A DNA stretch of 64,000 bases. Source: Sphingomonas sp. 37zxx (GTDB lineage Bacteria > Pseudomonadota > Alphaproteobacteria > Sphingomonadales > Sphingomonadaceae). The notes beneath the pieces were generated by a model. The model searched no databases and was not told where the DNA came from. It saw nothing but the letters and a program-made list of their open reading frames with translations. Within the stretch, counting starts at the first letter, position 1. Every line of letters starts with the position of its first letter. The stretch covers positions 1 through 64,000 of the forward strand of contig NZ_JROH01000017.1 of assembly GCF_000786205.1 (NCBI RefSeq), read 5' to 3'. Position numbers and translations under genes: made by a program. Below are positions 25,539 through 33,686 of this stretch, piece after piece.

Positions 25539-25856
25539 ATGGTAAGGATCGTGTTTGTCGATGCCGGCGGGCAGCGTACCGAAGTGGAGGGCCAGGCTGG
25601 CCAGTCGGTGATGCAGGCTGCGCTTGAGAATGATATTCCGGGCATCGAAGGGCAATGCGGCGGACAGTTGAGCTGTGCCACCTGCCACGTCATCGTCGAT
25701 GACGCCTGGTATCCACGCCTGGAGGCGCCGACCCACACCGAAACCGACATGTTCGACGTCACGGCGGCAGAGCCCAGCGCGACGAGCCGCCTGTGCTGCC
25801 AGATCGTGCTCGATCCCGCGCTGGACGGGCTGATCCTGCACGTGCCCGACGCATGA
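25539..25856 (+). CDS. 2Fe-2S ferredoxin, adrenodoxin/putidaredoxin type
   Basis: A 105-residue plant/vertebrate-type 2Fe-2S ferredoxin. The cluster ligands are C40, C46, C49 and C86 in GQCGGQLSCATCH and SRLCCQ, with the spacing of P450-serving ferredoxins. The start at 25539 is preceded by GGAAGGAAA; the frame is open upstream but overlaps the CoA-transferase. It probably passes electrons from an NAD(P)H-ferredoxin reductase, not found in this window, to the P450 or the Rieske oxygenase. Its stop overlaps a possible ATG of the next gene. Confidence 0.93.
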   Translation: MVRIVFVDAGGQRTEVEGQAGQSVMQAALENDIPGIEGQCGGQLSCATCHVIVDDAWYPRLEAPTHTETDMFDVTAAEPSATSRLCCQIVLDPALDGLILHVPDA

Positions 25857-25909
25857 ACGCGGACGCCCGTGCCCCCGGCGCAGTATCGTCAGAAGAGGAA
25901 ATTTCGGAG

Positions 25910-27415
25910 ATGGCATCCATGGCGAACCGTGTGCCCGCCGCGTTCGATCGCGATTATCAGATGCTGATCGACGGCGAATGGACTGGCAGCAGCACCGGCG
26001 AAACGCTGCGATGCGTCGATCCGTTCGATCTGCACGAATGGGCACAGATTCCCGCCGCCTCTGCCGAAGATGTCGATCGCGCCGTCGCCGCCGCGCGCCG
26101 CGCCTTCGATCAGGATGGCTGGCCGCAACGCACCCCGCAAGAGCGCGCCGCGCTGCTGCGCAAGCTCGCCGATCGCATCGAGGCGCATTGCGACGAACTC
26201 GCGCGGATGCAGGTGCATGAAAACGGCAAGCTGATGTCGGAGATGTTCGGCGGGGCACGGGCGATGGTGCCCCATGCCCGCTATGTCGCGGGGCTTGCGG
26301 AAAACGCCATGGGCCATTCGGTCGAGGCGCTGCCCGGTTTCACCAGCTATACCGTGAAGGAAGCGCTGGGCGTGGTCGCGGCGATTCTGCCGTGGAACAC
26401 CCCGCTGGGGCTATTGTCGTGGAAGCTGTTCCCGGCGCTGGCGGCGGGGTGCACGATTGTCATCAAGCCGTCCGAAGTCACGTCAGCATCGACGCTGCGC
26501 CTGGCCGAACTGTGCCAGGAGGTGGGCTTTCCGCGCGGCGTGGTGAATGTCGTCACCGGCCATGGCCAGCCGACCGGGGCGGCGCTGGCCAACCATCCCG
26601 GCGTGGACAAGATCGCCTTCACCGGATCGACCGGCGGGGGCAAGGCGATGATGGCGGCATCGGTCCATCGCGTCGGGCGCACGACGCTCGAACTCGGCGG
26701 CAAATCGCCCAACATCGTGTTCGCCGATGCCGATCTGGACGATGCGATTCACGGCGTGATGGCCGGGATCTTCGCCGCCACCGGCCAATCCTGCATGGCG
26801 GGATCGCGCGTATTGGTGGAGGCGAGCATCCATGACGCCTTTGTCGAACGGCTCTGCGCGGCAGCAGCGAAGCTGAAACTGGGCGATCCGCTGGCGGCCG
26901 ATACCGATATGGGGCCGGTCGCGTGCCGCAACCAATATGCCAAGGTTCAGGAGTATATCGCAATCGGCAAGGCCGAGGGCGCGACCCTGGCCAACCCCGA
27001 ACTGGCCGACGCGCTGCCCGATACCGGGCTTTTCGTGCCGCCCACGATCTTCACCGGCGTCGCCCCCAGGAGCAGGCTGGCACAGGAAGAGATTTTCGGG
27101 CCGGTATGTAGCGTGATCCGGTTCGAGGATGAAGACGATGCGGTGCGGATCGCCAACGATATCAGCCTGGGGCTGGCGGCGGCGGCATGGACCCAGAATG
27201 TGGGCCGCGCACACCGCATGGTGAAGCGGCTGCGCGCCGGGACGGTGTGGATCAACGCCTATCGCGTCGCGCATTATACGATGCCGTTCGGCGGCTTCAA
27301 GGAAAGCGGCCTGGGTCGTGAGCTGGGGCCGGATGCGCTCGATCCCTATACCGAAACCAAATCGGTATGGATCAACAACGGCGCGGTGCGGCAGAGCTTC
27401 GGTCGGAAATCCTGA
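25910..27415 (+). CDS. Aldehyde dehydrogenase
   Basis: A 501-residue ALDH if read from the ATG at 25910 (MASMANR); the in-frame ATG at 25853 overlaps the ferredoxin stop and would add 19 residues. GAAGAGGAAA upstream of 25910 favours the later start. Catalytic residues are N163 (PWNTPL), E261 (LELGGKS) and C295 (TGQSCMAGSR). It is part of the long SDR-to-GntR operon and would oxidise an aldehyde produced by C-C cleavage or alcohol oxidation to an acid ready for CoA activation. Confidence 0.92.
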   Translation: MASMANRVPAAFDRDYQMLIDGEWTGSSTGETLRCVDPFDLHEWAQIPAASAEDVDRAVAAARRAFDQDGWPQRTPQERAALLRKLADRIEAHCDELARMQVHENGKLMSEMFGGARAMVPHARYVAGLAENAMGHSVEALPGFTSYTVKEALGVVAAILPWNTPLGLLSWKLFPALAAGCTIVIKPSEVTSASTLRLAELCQEVGFPRGVVNVVTGHGQPTGAALANHPGVDKIAFTGSTGGGKAMMAASVHRVGRTTLELGGKSPNIVFADADLDDAIHGVMAGIFAATGQSCMAGSRVLVEASIHDAFVERLCAAAAKLKLGDPLAADTDMGPVACRNQYAKVQEYIAIGKAEGATLANPELADALPDTGLFVPPTIFTGVAPRSRLAQEEIFGPVCSVIRFEDEDDAVRIANDISLGLAAAAWTQNVGRAHRMVKRLRAGTVWINAYRVAHYTMPFGGFKESGLGRELGPDALDPYTETKSVWINNGAVRQSFGRKS

Positions 27416-27416
27416 T

Positions 27417-28880
27417 ATGGTGGCGGGGGCGCAGGCGATGCTCGCTACGCTGTGGCGCGGGCTGGGCGGCGCCGATGGCGATCTCGCGCGGGTCACGATC
27501 ACCGGTGATCGGGCACTCCCCTCCCCCTTTGCCGTAACCGATCTGGCCGCCGCGAGCATCGGCGCGGCGGGGCTGGCGGTCAGCGAACTGATCGCGACCA
27601 CGGGCGCGCCCGCGCCCCCGCTCACCGTCGATCGCACGATGGCGAGCGGCTGGTTCCGCTTGCCGGTGGGGCCATCCGAACGGGTCGCCGGGCCGCCAAA
27701 AACAGTGCACGCCACGCCGTGGATGACCGAATTCGCCACTGCGGACGGGCGCTGGCTGCGCCTTCAGGCGACGTTTCCCACGCTGCGCCGCCGCGTTGCC
27801 GAAGCGCTGGGCGTGGCGCCGACGCCAGAGGCCTTTGCCGAAGTGATTCGTGGCGGCACGGCGGACGCAGTGGAGGCGCAGTTGATCGCGGCGGGCGCCG
27901 CCGTCGCCGCCAATCGCAGCATCGCCGAATGGCGCGCCCATCCCCAGGGGCAGGCAGTGGCGCAAGAGCCGATCCGGCACTTTGACGAACGCGCTCCGCT
28001 GGCATCCCCCGAACGCGGCTGGTCACCCGATCCTGCGCGGCCGCTTGCGGGTATCCGCGTGCTCGACATGACGCGCGTCATCGCCGGGCCAATCGCAACC
28101 CGCTTCCTCGCAAGCTGCGGCGCCGAAGTGCTGCGCCTCGATGTGCCGGGTTCGGACGAAAGCAGCGGCATGATGGGCCAAGGCAGCGACCTGATGCTCG
28201 GCAAGCGCTGGGCGTTTCTCGATCTTCGCGCACCCGGCGGGCGGGACCGCTTTCTGGAACTGGTGGCAAAGGCGGATGTCCTCGTCCATGGCTATCGCCC
28301 CGGCAGCCTGGAGGCGCTGGGCATCCATCGCGCGATGCTAGACGAAGCGCGCCCCGATCTGGTCGAGGTGCGGCTGAACGCCTATGGCTGGACCGGCCCG
28401 TGGCGCGATCGGCGCGGCTTCGATACGCTGGTCCAGTTCAGCACGGGCATTTGCGATGCCACCAGCGCCTGGGCGCTCGAAGATCCGCAACACCGCCTTC
28501 CGCTGATGGTGCTGGGCCATGCGATGGACGCCAGCCGCCCGCGCCATCTGCCGGTGGAAGCGATTGATTTCGGCACGGCATATCAGCTTGCCGCCGCCGC
28601 CCTGCGCGGGCTTACGCACCGGGTGCAAACCGGGCGCGGCTCGATCGCGCATTTGTCGCTGGCAAAGACCGCGCAGATCTTGATCGACACCGGCTTCGTC
28701 GCCGCGCAGGCGCCGATCACGCTGCCGCTGGACGGCCCCTATGATCCGCTGATCCGCGCCAGCCCGAGAGGCGCGGTGCGCCAGCTTGCGCAGCCGGTGG
28801 CGATCCAGGGCTGTCCCTTGTTCTGGGAACGCCCCTATGAGGCGGCGGGGGCATCGGCGCCGGTCTGGTCGGTGGAGTGA
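27417..28880 (+). CDS. CaiB/BaiF family III CoA-transferase with N-terminal extension
   Basis: A 487-residue CoA-transferase. The usual N-terminal Rossmann start (PLAGIRVLDMTRVIAGPIATRFLASCGAEVLRLD) does not appear until about residue 209. The catalytic segment WRDRRGFDTLVQFSTGI has the canonical Asp, D336. The first ~205 residues (WMTEFATADGRWLRLQ, then EWRAHPQGQ) resemble the C-terminal portion of another family III unit, so this looks like a permuted or truncated tandem arrangement. It starts two bases after the aldehyde dehydrogenase stop and probably transfers CoA to the carboxylate made by that enzyme. Confidence 0.87.
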   Translation: MVAGAQAMLATLWRGLGGADGDLARVTITGDRALPSPFAVTDLAAASIGAAGLAVSELIATTGAPAPPLTVDRTMASGWFRLPVGPSERVAGPPKTVHATPWMTEFATADGRWLRLQATFPTLRRRVAEALGVAPTPEAFAEVIRGGTADAVEAQLIAAGAAVAANRSIAEWRAHPQGQAVAQEPIRHFDERAPLASPERGWSPDPARPLAGIRVLDMTRVIAGPIATRFLASCGAEVLRLDVPGSDESSGMMGQGSDLMLGKRWAFLDLRAPGGRDRFLELVAKADVLVHGYRPGSLEALGIHRAMLDEARPDLVEVRLNAYGWTGPWRDRRGFDTLVQFSTGICDATSAWALEDPQHRLPLMVLGHAMDASRPRHLPVEAIDFGTAYQLAAAALRGLTHRVQTGRGSIAHLSLAKTAQILIDTGFVAAQAPITLPLDGPYDPLIRASPRGAVRQLAQPVAIQGCPLFWERPYEAAGASAPVWSVE

Positions 28881-29665
28881 CGGGGCACTATTTCTGTCCC
28901 GACGAACCGGGCATCTATCGAAATACTGCCCGATGCAGGGACGGGATATTGGGAGAGTGGACGCTGTCGAACGAGAATGCCCAAGCGCTGAACATGCCCG
29001 ATGGCGAGGGTGGGCCACTGTTACGGGACCAGGTGGCGCACGCGCTGCGCAGCGCGATCCTGGACGGCACGCTCAAGCCGGGCCAGCGCCTAACCGAACA
29101 TTTCCTCATCGAACTGGTCGGCGTGAGCCGAACCTCGGTGCGCGAAGCGGTTCGGGTGCTGCAGGCCGAACGGCTGCTCGAAAACTCGTCCAGCCGGGGC
29201 GTCCGCGTCGCCATGCCCACGCTGGAAGAGGCCGAGCATATCTATGAAATCCGCTCGATCCTGGAACCTGCCGTCGCCCGGCTGTTGTGCGAACGCGCCA
29301 CCGACGATGCCGTGGCCGCGCTGCGCGCCGCGTTCGACGAGGATCTGGAAGGCAAACCGCGCGTTGGCACCATTCTCAGCCGGTTCGATACCGTGTTCTT
29401 CAGCCGATGCGGCAATCCGGTGATGCTGAAAGTCGCCGAGCCGCTCTATTCCCGTATCATCCTGCTGCGATCCTTTGCGGGCCGGTCCGCAGCGCGCCAT
29501 GTTGCCGCACGGCAGGAAATCGAAGAACTGATCACGGCCATCGAAGCACGATCGGTCCGCCGCGCAACCGCCGCCTCGCTTCGCCACGTCCGCGCCGCAC
29601 GCGCATTCGCCCTTCGCGCGCTGGTGGAAAATCCTGACTGGCGCATGGCGATCCTCCCGGCCTGA
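28877..29665 (+). CDS. GntR-family regulator, FCD type
   Basis: A regulator of 262 residues if started at the GTG overlapping the CoA-transferase stop; an internal ATG at 28994 would give 223. The winged HTH is LRDQVAHALRSAILDGTLKPGQRLTEHFLIELVGVSRTSVREAVRVLQ, at about residues 49-96. A helical FCD-type ligand domain follows (AEHIYEIRSILEPAVARLL; SLRHVRAARAF). As the last gene of the operon whose promoter contains TAGTTTACTA, it is one of two candidates for the regulator that binds that motif. FCD regulators usually respond to organic acids or CoA esters. Confidence 0.88.
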   Translation: MTGHYFCPDEPGIYRNTARCRDGILGEWTLSNENAQALNMPDGEGGPLLRDQVAHALRSAILDGTLKPGQRLTEHFLIELVGVSRTSVREAVRVLQAERLLENSSSRGVRVAMPTLEEAEHIYEIRSILEPAVARLLCERATDDAVAALRAAFDEDLEGKPRVGTILSRFDTVFFSRCGNPVMLKVAEPLYSRIILLRSFAGRSAARHVAARQEIEELITAIEARSVRRATAASLRHVRAARAFALRALVENPDWRMAILPA

Positions 29666-29666
29666 C

Positions 29667-29684
29667 GCCGGGGGGAGGCCCGGC
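29667..29684. terminator. Short GC hairpin between convergent genes
   Basis: GCCGGG and CCCGGC pair around a six-base loop immediately after the GntR stop and just before the stop of the opposing aldehyde dehydrogenase gene. It is weak and has no T tract. Confidence 0.4.
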
Positions 29685-29695
29685 ACCTCGCCCGT

Positions 29696-31150
29696 TCAGC
29701 CGGCCAGCCCCAGTGCGACCGTCTTGGTCTCCAGATAGCTGTCAATGCCTTCCTGGCCATGTTCCTGGCCCCAGCCGGATTGTTTGAACCCGCCGAACGG
29801 CACGCTGAAATCGGCCCGCCCGCCATTCACCAGCACGGTGCCCGCTTCCACATTGGCGGCAAAACGGTGCGCGCGCGTCAGGTCGCGGGTCCAGACATAG
29901 GCGGCAAGGCCATATTCGGTATCGTTCAGTTCGGGCATCAATGCGTCCAGATCGTCATAGGGCGTGGCGCAGACGACCGGCCCGAAAATCTCCTCGCGCA
30001 TCACCCGCATGGAGGGCGTGACATCGGTGAACAGCGTCGGCGCGAAGAAGAAGCCGGGCCGATCCAGCGGCGCGCCGCCAAACACCAGCCGCGCACCCTC
30101 CGCCACGCCGCTATCGACCAGTTCGGTGACGCGCGCGCGCTGCGCCTGCGAGATCAGCGGCCCCATCATTACCGACGGATCGCTCGTTTCGCCGATCTTG
30201 ATGTTGGCGATCACCTGCTCGATACCCTCGATCACCCGGTCATAGATCGAACGATGCACGAACAGCCGCGATCCGGCGACGCAGGCCTGGCCGCTGTTGA
30301 CGAACATCACCGATGCGGCGGCGGGGATCGCGCGTGCCAGATCGGCATCCTCACAGATGACATAGGGCGATTTGCCCCCCAGTTCGAGCGTGAGGCGCTT
30401 CAGATTGGATGCTGCCGCCGCGATGATGTGCTTCGCCGTCGCGCCGGAGCCGGTGAACGATACTTTGCGCACCAGCCGGTGCCCGGCAATCGCCGCCCCC
30501 GCCTCTGCACCGCCCAGCACGATATTGACGACGCCCGCCGGAACCCCGGCCTCCGCCAGCAATGCACCCAGCCGCACCGTGGACAGCGGGGTTTCCAGCG
30601 CCGGCTTCACCACCGCCGAACAGCCGGCGGCAAGTGCGGGCGCGATCTTCCACGCGGCGGCCATCAGCCCGAAATTCCAGGGCGTGATAAGCCCCACCAC
30701 GCCCACCGGCTCCCGGCGGGTAAAGGCGAAATTGGCACCGGGATTGGCCACGTCCGACGTGCGGCCATGGATCTTCGAAATCCAGCCTGCGTGATAGCGG
30801 AAACACTCGGCGGCATTGCTCGCCTGATAGGCACAGAACATGCGGTTCGCGCCCAGCGTGCGGCGTTCGATCTCGGCAAATTCGGCGGCGTTCGCGTCGA
30901 TCAGTTCGGCCACCCGCCACAGGATGCGCGACTTTTCGTCCGCCGTTCTGCCGCGCCACACCCGGCTATCAAAGCTTGCGCGCGCGGCGGCGACGGCGCG
31001 CTCCACCTCTTCGGCACCGCCATAGGCCGCCGTGGCGATCGTCTCGCCGGTCGCCGGATCGCGCACCGGCGATGTGCGATCGGTCACGACCTGGTCTTCG
31101 CCGATCCGCATGGCGATGGTCTCGGGGAACGTGCTGGTCTGTGCGTCCAT
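29696..31150 (-). CDS. Aldehyde dehydrogenase
   Basis: A 484-residue ALDH, the third in the window. N159 (TPWNFG), E256 (LELGGKSP) and C290 (SGQACVAGSR) are the catalytic residues. AAGGA lies just before the ATG. It has its own upstream region of ~117 bases containing a copy of the shared operator (AAGTCTACGT), so it is transcribed separately from the ferredoxin gene upstream or has a secondary promoter. The substrate is unknown. It differs clearly from the other two ALDHs, so the three probably act on different aldehydes. Confidence 0.92.
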   Translation of the reverse strand: MDAQTSTFPETIAMRIGEDQVVTDRTSPVRDPATGETIATAAYGGAEEVERAVAAARASFDSRVWRGRTADEKSRILWRVAELIDANAAEFAEIERRTLGANRMFCAYQASNAAECFRYHAGWISKIHGRTSDVANPGANFAFTRREPVGVVGLITPWNFGLMAAAWKIAPALAAGCSAVVKPALETPLSTVRLGALLAEAGVPAGVVNIVLGGAEAGAAIAGHRLVRKVSFTGSGATAKHIIAAAASNLKRLTLELGGKSPYVICEDADLARAIPAAASVMFVNSGQACVAGSRLFVHRSIYDRVIEGIEQVIANIKIGETSDPSVMMGPLISQAQRARVTELVDSGVAEGARLVFGGAPLDRPGFFFAPTLFTDVTPSMRVMREEIFGPVVCATPYDDLDALMPELNDTEYGLAAYVWTRDLTRAHRFAANVEAGTVLVNGGRADFSVPFGGFKQSGWGQEHGQEGIDSYLETKTVALGLAG

Positions 31151-31232
31151 GGTCCTTGCGTCCTCACCTTCATGGCGGCCATCGTGATCGGGCCAGCCTG
31201 TGCTGGCCCGATCCTAGAGCGCCCGCACAACC

Positions 31233-31242
31233 AAGTCTACGT
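31233..31242. promoter_or_regulatory. Shared operator motif upstream of the third ALDH gene
   Basis: AAGTCTACGT carries the GTCTAC core. Read toward the gene it is GTAGACTTGGTT, the same extended form found near the E2 gene (GTTGACTTGGTT). It is 83 bases upstream of the start. Confidence 0.5.
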
Positions 31243-31267
31243 AGTAATATAGGATGTACCCGGCGCA

Positions 31268-31588
31268 TCACTGCGATTCCGGCAGGTCCACTTCCAGTCC
31301 GTCCAGCGCCGCGCTAAGCTGGACCTGGCACGAAAGCCGGGTGCCTGCCGCCTGCTTGCCGGTGAGTTCGAGCATCGCCTCTTCCAGGAACAAGGGTTCG
31401 CCGACCTGCGCGCGCCAGGCTGCGCCGATCCGCACCGCACAGGTGCCGCACGCCATCGCCCCGCCGCATTGCGCTTCGATCCGGCGAATCCCCGCATTCA
31501 GCGCCGCCATCATCAGGCTCTGCCCCGCATGTGCCCGCACTTCCCGGACACTGCCATCGGGATCACGGAAAAATAGGGTCAGCGCCAT
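31268..31588 (-). CDS. 2Fe-2S ferredoxin
   Basis: A 106-residue 2Fe-2S ferredoxin with ligands C41, C47, C50 and C87 (AQCGGAMACGTCAVR and RLSCQVQ). It resembles the ferredoxin at 25539 in fold and spacing but is diverged (LELTGKQAAGTRLSCQ), so it is not a recent duplicate. It is the last gene of the E1 alpha/E1 beta/lipoyl/crotonase operon. It may serve the P450, the Rieske oxygenase or another oxygenase outside the window; no ferredoxin reductase is encoded nearby. Confidence 0.92.
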   Translation of the reverse strand: MALTLFFRDPDGSVREVRAHAGQSLMMAALNAGIRRIEAQCGGAMACGTCAVRIGAAWRAQVGEPLFLEEAMLELTGKQAAGTRLSCQVQLSAALDGLEVDLPESQ

Positions 31589-31617
31589 GCGCCTGCCACC
31601 GCCTTGCCCGGCACCGA

Positions 31618-32406
31618 TCAGCGCCCCGTAAAGTCCGGCTTGCGCTTTTCGAGGAAGGCGCGAACGCCCTCTTCATGATCCTGGCTGAGCTGCGACAATG
31701 TCTCCAGCCCCAGATGCGCGTCCATATACGCCGCCGCTTCCTGCCGCAGCCGCATGTTCAACGCCCGCTTCGTCGCGCCGATCGCCTGGGTCGCGCCAGA
31801 GCCCAGCTTGTCCACCCAGCGTTGCACCTCGTCATCGAGCAGCGCATCGGGCACCGCCACCGTCACCAGCCCGATATCCGCCGCTTCGCGCCCGTTCAGC
31901 AAATCGCCGGTCAGCAGATAGCGCCGCGCTGCGACGATGCCGACCAGCGGAGGCCATAGCAGCGCCCCGCCATCCCCCGCCGCCAGTCCCATGCGGACAT
32001 GGGTGTCGCCGATCCGGGCGCTTTCGGCCATCACGGTGATATCGCAACACAGCGCGATGGTGGCGCCCAGGCCAAGCGCCGGGCCGTTGATCCGGGCGAT
32101 GATCGGCTTGTCGCAGTCCAGCATGTCGGTGACGAGTTGCCGCGCCTCCGCCATGCTTTCCATCCACAAGGCGCGATTCTCGATCATCCGCGCCATGCGC
32201 TGAATATCGCCGCCCGCTGAGAAGCTGGTGCCCGCCCCGGTGAACACGACGCAGCGCGTTTCCGAATCGTTGGAAAGATCGCGGAACAGGCGGTTCAGTT
32301 CCGCCTTCATCGCCGGGGTTGCAGCGTTGACCGGCGGATTGTCGATGCACACCCACAGCGCCAGACCCCGGCGTTCCAGTTTCAGCGTCGAATAATGTTC
32401 CAACAT
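31618..32406 (-). CDS. Enoyl-CoA hydratase/isomerase (crotonase family)
   Basis: A 262-residue crotonase. CoA/oxyanion segments are GTSFSAGGDIQRM (about 59-71) and NGPALGLGATIALCCDITVMAE (107-128). The catalytic stretch is RMGLAAGDGGALLWP, with D145 at the second acid position and no evident first glutamate. This GDGGA form is common among uncharacterised crotonases of actinobacteria and sphingomonads. The C-terminus EGVRAFLEKRKPDFTGR is typical. It lies between the lipoyl gene and the ferredoxin gene in a five-gene operon. Confidence 0.9.
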   Translation of the reverse strand: MLEHYSTLKLERRGLALWVCIDNPPVNAATPAMKAELNRLFRDLSNDSETRCVVFTGAGTSFSAGGDIQRMARMIENRALWMESMAEARQLVTDMLDCDKPIIARINGPALGLGATIALCCDITVMAESARIGDTHVRMGLAAGDGGALLWPPLVGIVAARRYLLTGDLLNGREAADIGLVTVAVPDALLDDEVQRWVDKLGSGATQAIGATKRALNMRLRQEAAAYMDAHLGLETLSQLSQDHEEGVRAFLEKRKPDFTGR

Positions 32407-32432
32407 GGATCGGTCCGGCCCTGCCGCGCCGG

Positions 32433-32663
32433 TCAGTCGATCGATCCGATCAGCGCGCCGGGTTCATAGGTTTCGCCCACCTCGCCGACGATCTTGAGCG
32501 TGCCAGCTGCGGACGATTCTATTTCCTGAACCGATTTGTCGGTCTCCAGCGAATAGATCGGAGTGCCGATCTCGACGCTGGCGCCATCGGCCACCAGCCA
32601 TTCAACCAATACCCCCTCGGTCATGCTCATGCCCAGCTTCGGGACGCGAATTTCGGTACTCAT
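32433..32663 (-). CDS. Stand-alone lipoyl-domain protein
   Basis: A 76-residue biotinyl/lipoyl domain. The lipoylation lysine is K43 in the hairpin ETDKSVQEI, with the flanking MSMTEGVLVEWLVADGASVEIGTPI typical of E2 N-termini. It consists of only this domain, with no linker or catalytic core. It lies directly downstream of E1 beta and E1 alpha, so it would be the swinging arm of a 2-oxoacid dehydrogenase whose acyltransferase core is encoded 17 kb away (15072-15803). It could alternatively act as a free acyl carrier. It requires LipB/LipA or LplA for modification. Confidence 0.92.
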   Translation of the reverse strand: MSTEIRVPKLGMSMTEGVLVEWLVADGASVEIGTPIYSLETDKSVQEIESSAAGTLKIVGEVGETYEPGALIGSID

Positions 32664-32678
32664 CGATAGATCCCCTGA

Positions 32679-33686
32679 TTATGCGGCCATCAGGCGCTGA
32701 ATCGCGCCCTGAATTTCAAGCTGGCTGTACAGAAACGCCTTTTCGAGCGGGGGGGCAAACGGCACCGCCGCATATTTGGACCCGACCCGGCCGACCGGCG
32801 CCTTGAGCCGGCCCCATAGTTTTTCCTGCACCCGCGCGGCGATTTCGGCGCCGACGCCGAATGCCTTGATCGCTTCATGCACGATCAGGCAGCGCCCGGT
32901 CTTGCCGACCGATTCCAGGATCGCCTGTTCGTCGAACGGCGCGATCGTCCGCAAATCGATGACTTCCACCGATATTGCCGGGTCCAGCGCGGCGGCAACC
33001 GCCAGCACGTCGTTCACGGCCTTGCCATAGCTGACCACGGTGATGTCATGCCCCTCGCGCGCGATCGCCGCCTTGCCCAGCGGGACGCGGTGGCCGGGGG
33101 GCGGTGCCACGCCCTTCTGCTGGAATCCCATGATATGTTCGATGAAGATGCACGGATTGTCATCCTCGATGCACGACAGCAACAGGCCCTTGGCGTCCGC
33201 CGGATTGGAGGCGGTGACCACCTTCAACCCCGGCACATGCGCCAGCCATGCTTCCAGCATGTCCGAATGCTGGCCACCATTGCCGCGCCCGGCGCCCGCG
33301 ATGGTACGGATCGTCAGCGGGACGCTGGATTGGCCGCCGGACATGAACCGCAGCTTTGCCGCATGGTTGACAAGCTGGTCCATCGCGACGGTGATGAAGT
33401 TCATCAACATGATCTCGGCCACGGGCCGCATTCCAGCCAGCGCCGCGCCCACGGCGGCGCCGACGATCGCCTGTTCGGCGATCGGCGTGGAGCGCACGCG
33501 ATGGTCGCCATATTTCGTCGACAGGCCCTTGCTCGTCTTGAACACGCCCCCGCCCTGCGGATCGGCCACGTCCTCGCCGAACACGATGACGCGCTCGTCA
33601 TTGGCCATCGCCTCGTCCAGCGCCTGGTTCACGGCCTGGAGCGTGCTGATCATCTTGGGCGCTTCGGTCGTTGTACCCGTGCTCAT
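32679..33686 (-). CDS. 2-oxoacid dehydrogenase E1, beta subunit
   Basis: A 335-residue E1 beta subunit of the alpha2beta2 type (pyruvate, branched-chain or acetoin dehydrogenase). Conserved blocks are VIVFGEDVADPQGGGVFKTSKGL, RSTPIAEQAIVGAAVGAALAGMRPVAEI and TVVSYGKAV, followed by VEVIDLRTIAPFD. It supplies part of the thiamine-diphosphate pocket. Its ATG overlaps the E1 alpha stop by four bases (ATGA) and the free lipoyl gene follows. The composition resembles AcoB-like proteins, but the 2-oxoacid specificity cannot be read. Confidence 0.93.
   Translation of the reverse strand: MSTGTTTEAPKMISTLQAVNQALDEAMANDERVIVFGEDVADPQGGGVFKTSKGLSTKYGDHRVRSTPIAEQAIVGAAVGAALAGMRPVAEIMLMNFITVAMDQLVNHAAKLRFMSGGQSSVPLTIRTIAGAGRGNGGQHSDMLEAWLAHVPGLKVVTASNPADAKGLLLSCIEDDNPCIFIEHIMGFQQKGVAPPPGHRVPLGKAAIAREGHDITVVSYGKAVNDVLAVAAALDPAISVEVIDLRTIAPFDEQAILESVGKTGRCLIVHEAIKAFGVGAEIAARVQEKLWGRLKAPVGRVGSKYAAVPFAPPLEKAFLYSQLEIQGAIQRLMAA

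Noticed and set aside
29759..31252. A 497-codon plus-strand frame opposite the third aldehyde dehydrogenase
   Set aside because: It has no domain, and the composition is that of a shadow frame. The minus-strand ALDH is complete with its catalytic residues.
32433..32663. Lipoyl protein as a biotin carrier (BCCP) of a carboxylase
   Set aside because: The modification hairpin is ETDKSVQE, not the AMKM motif of biotin domains, and the neighbours are E1 subunits.
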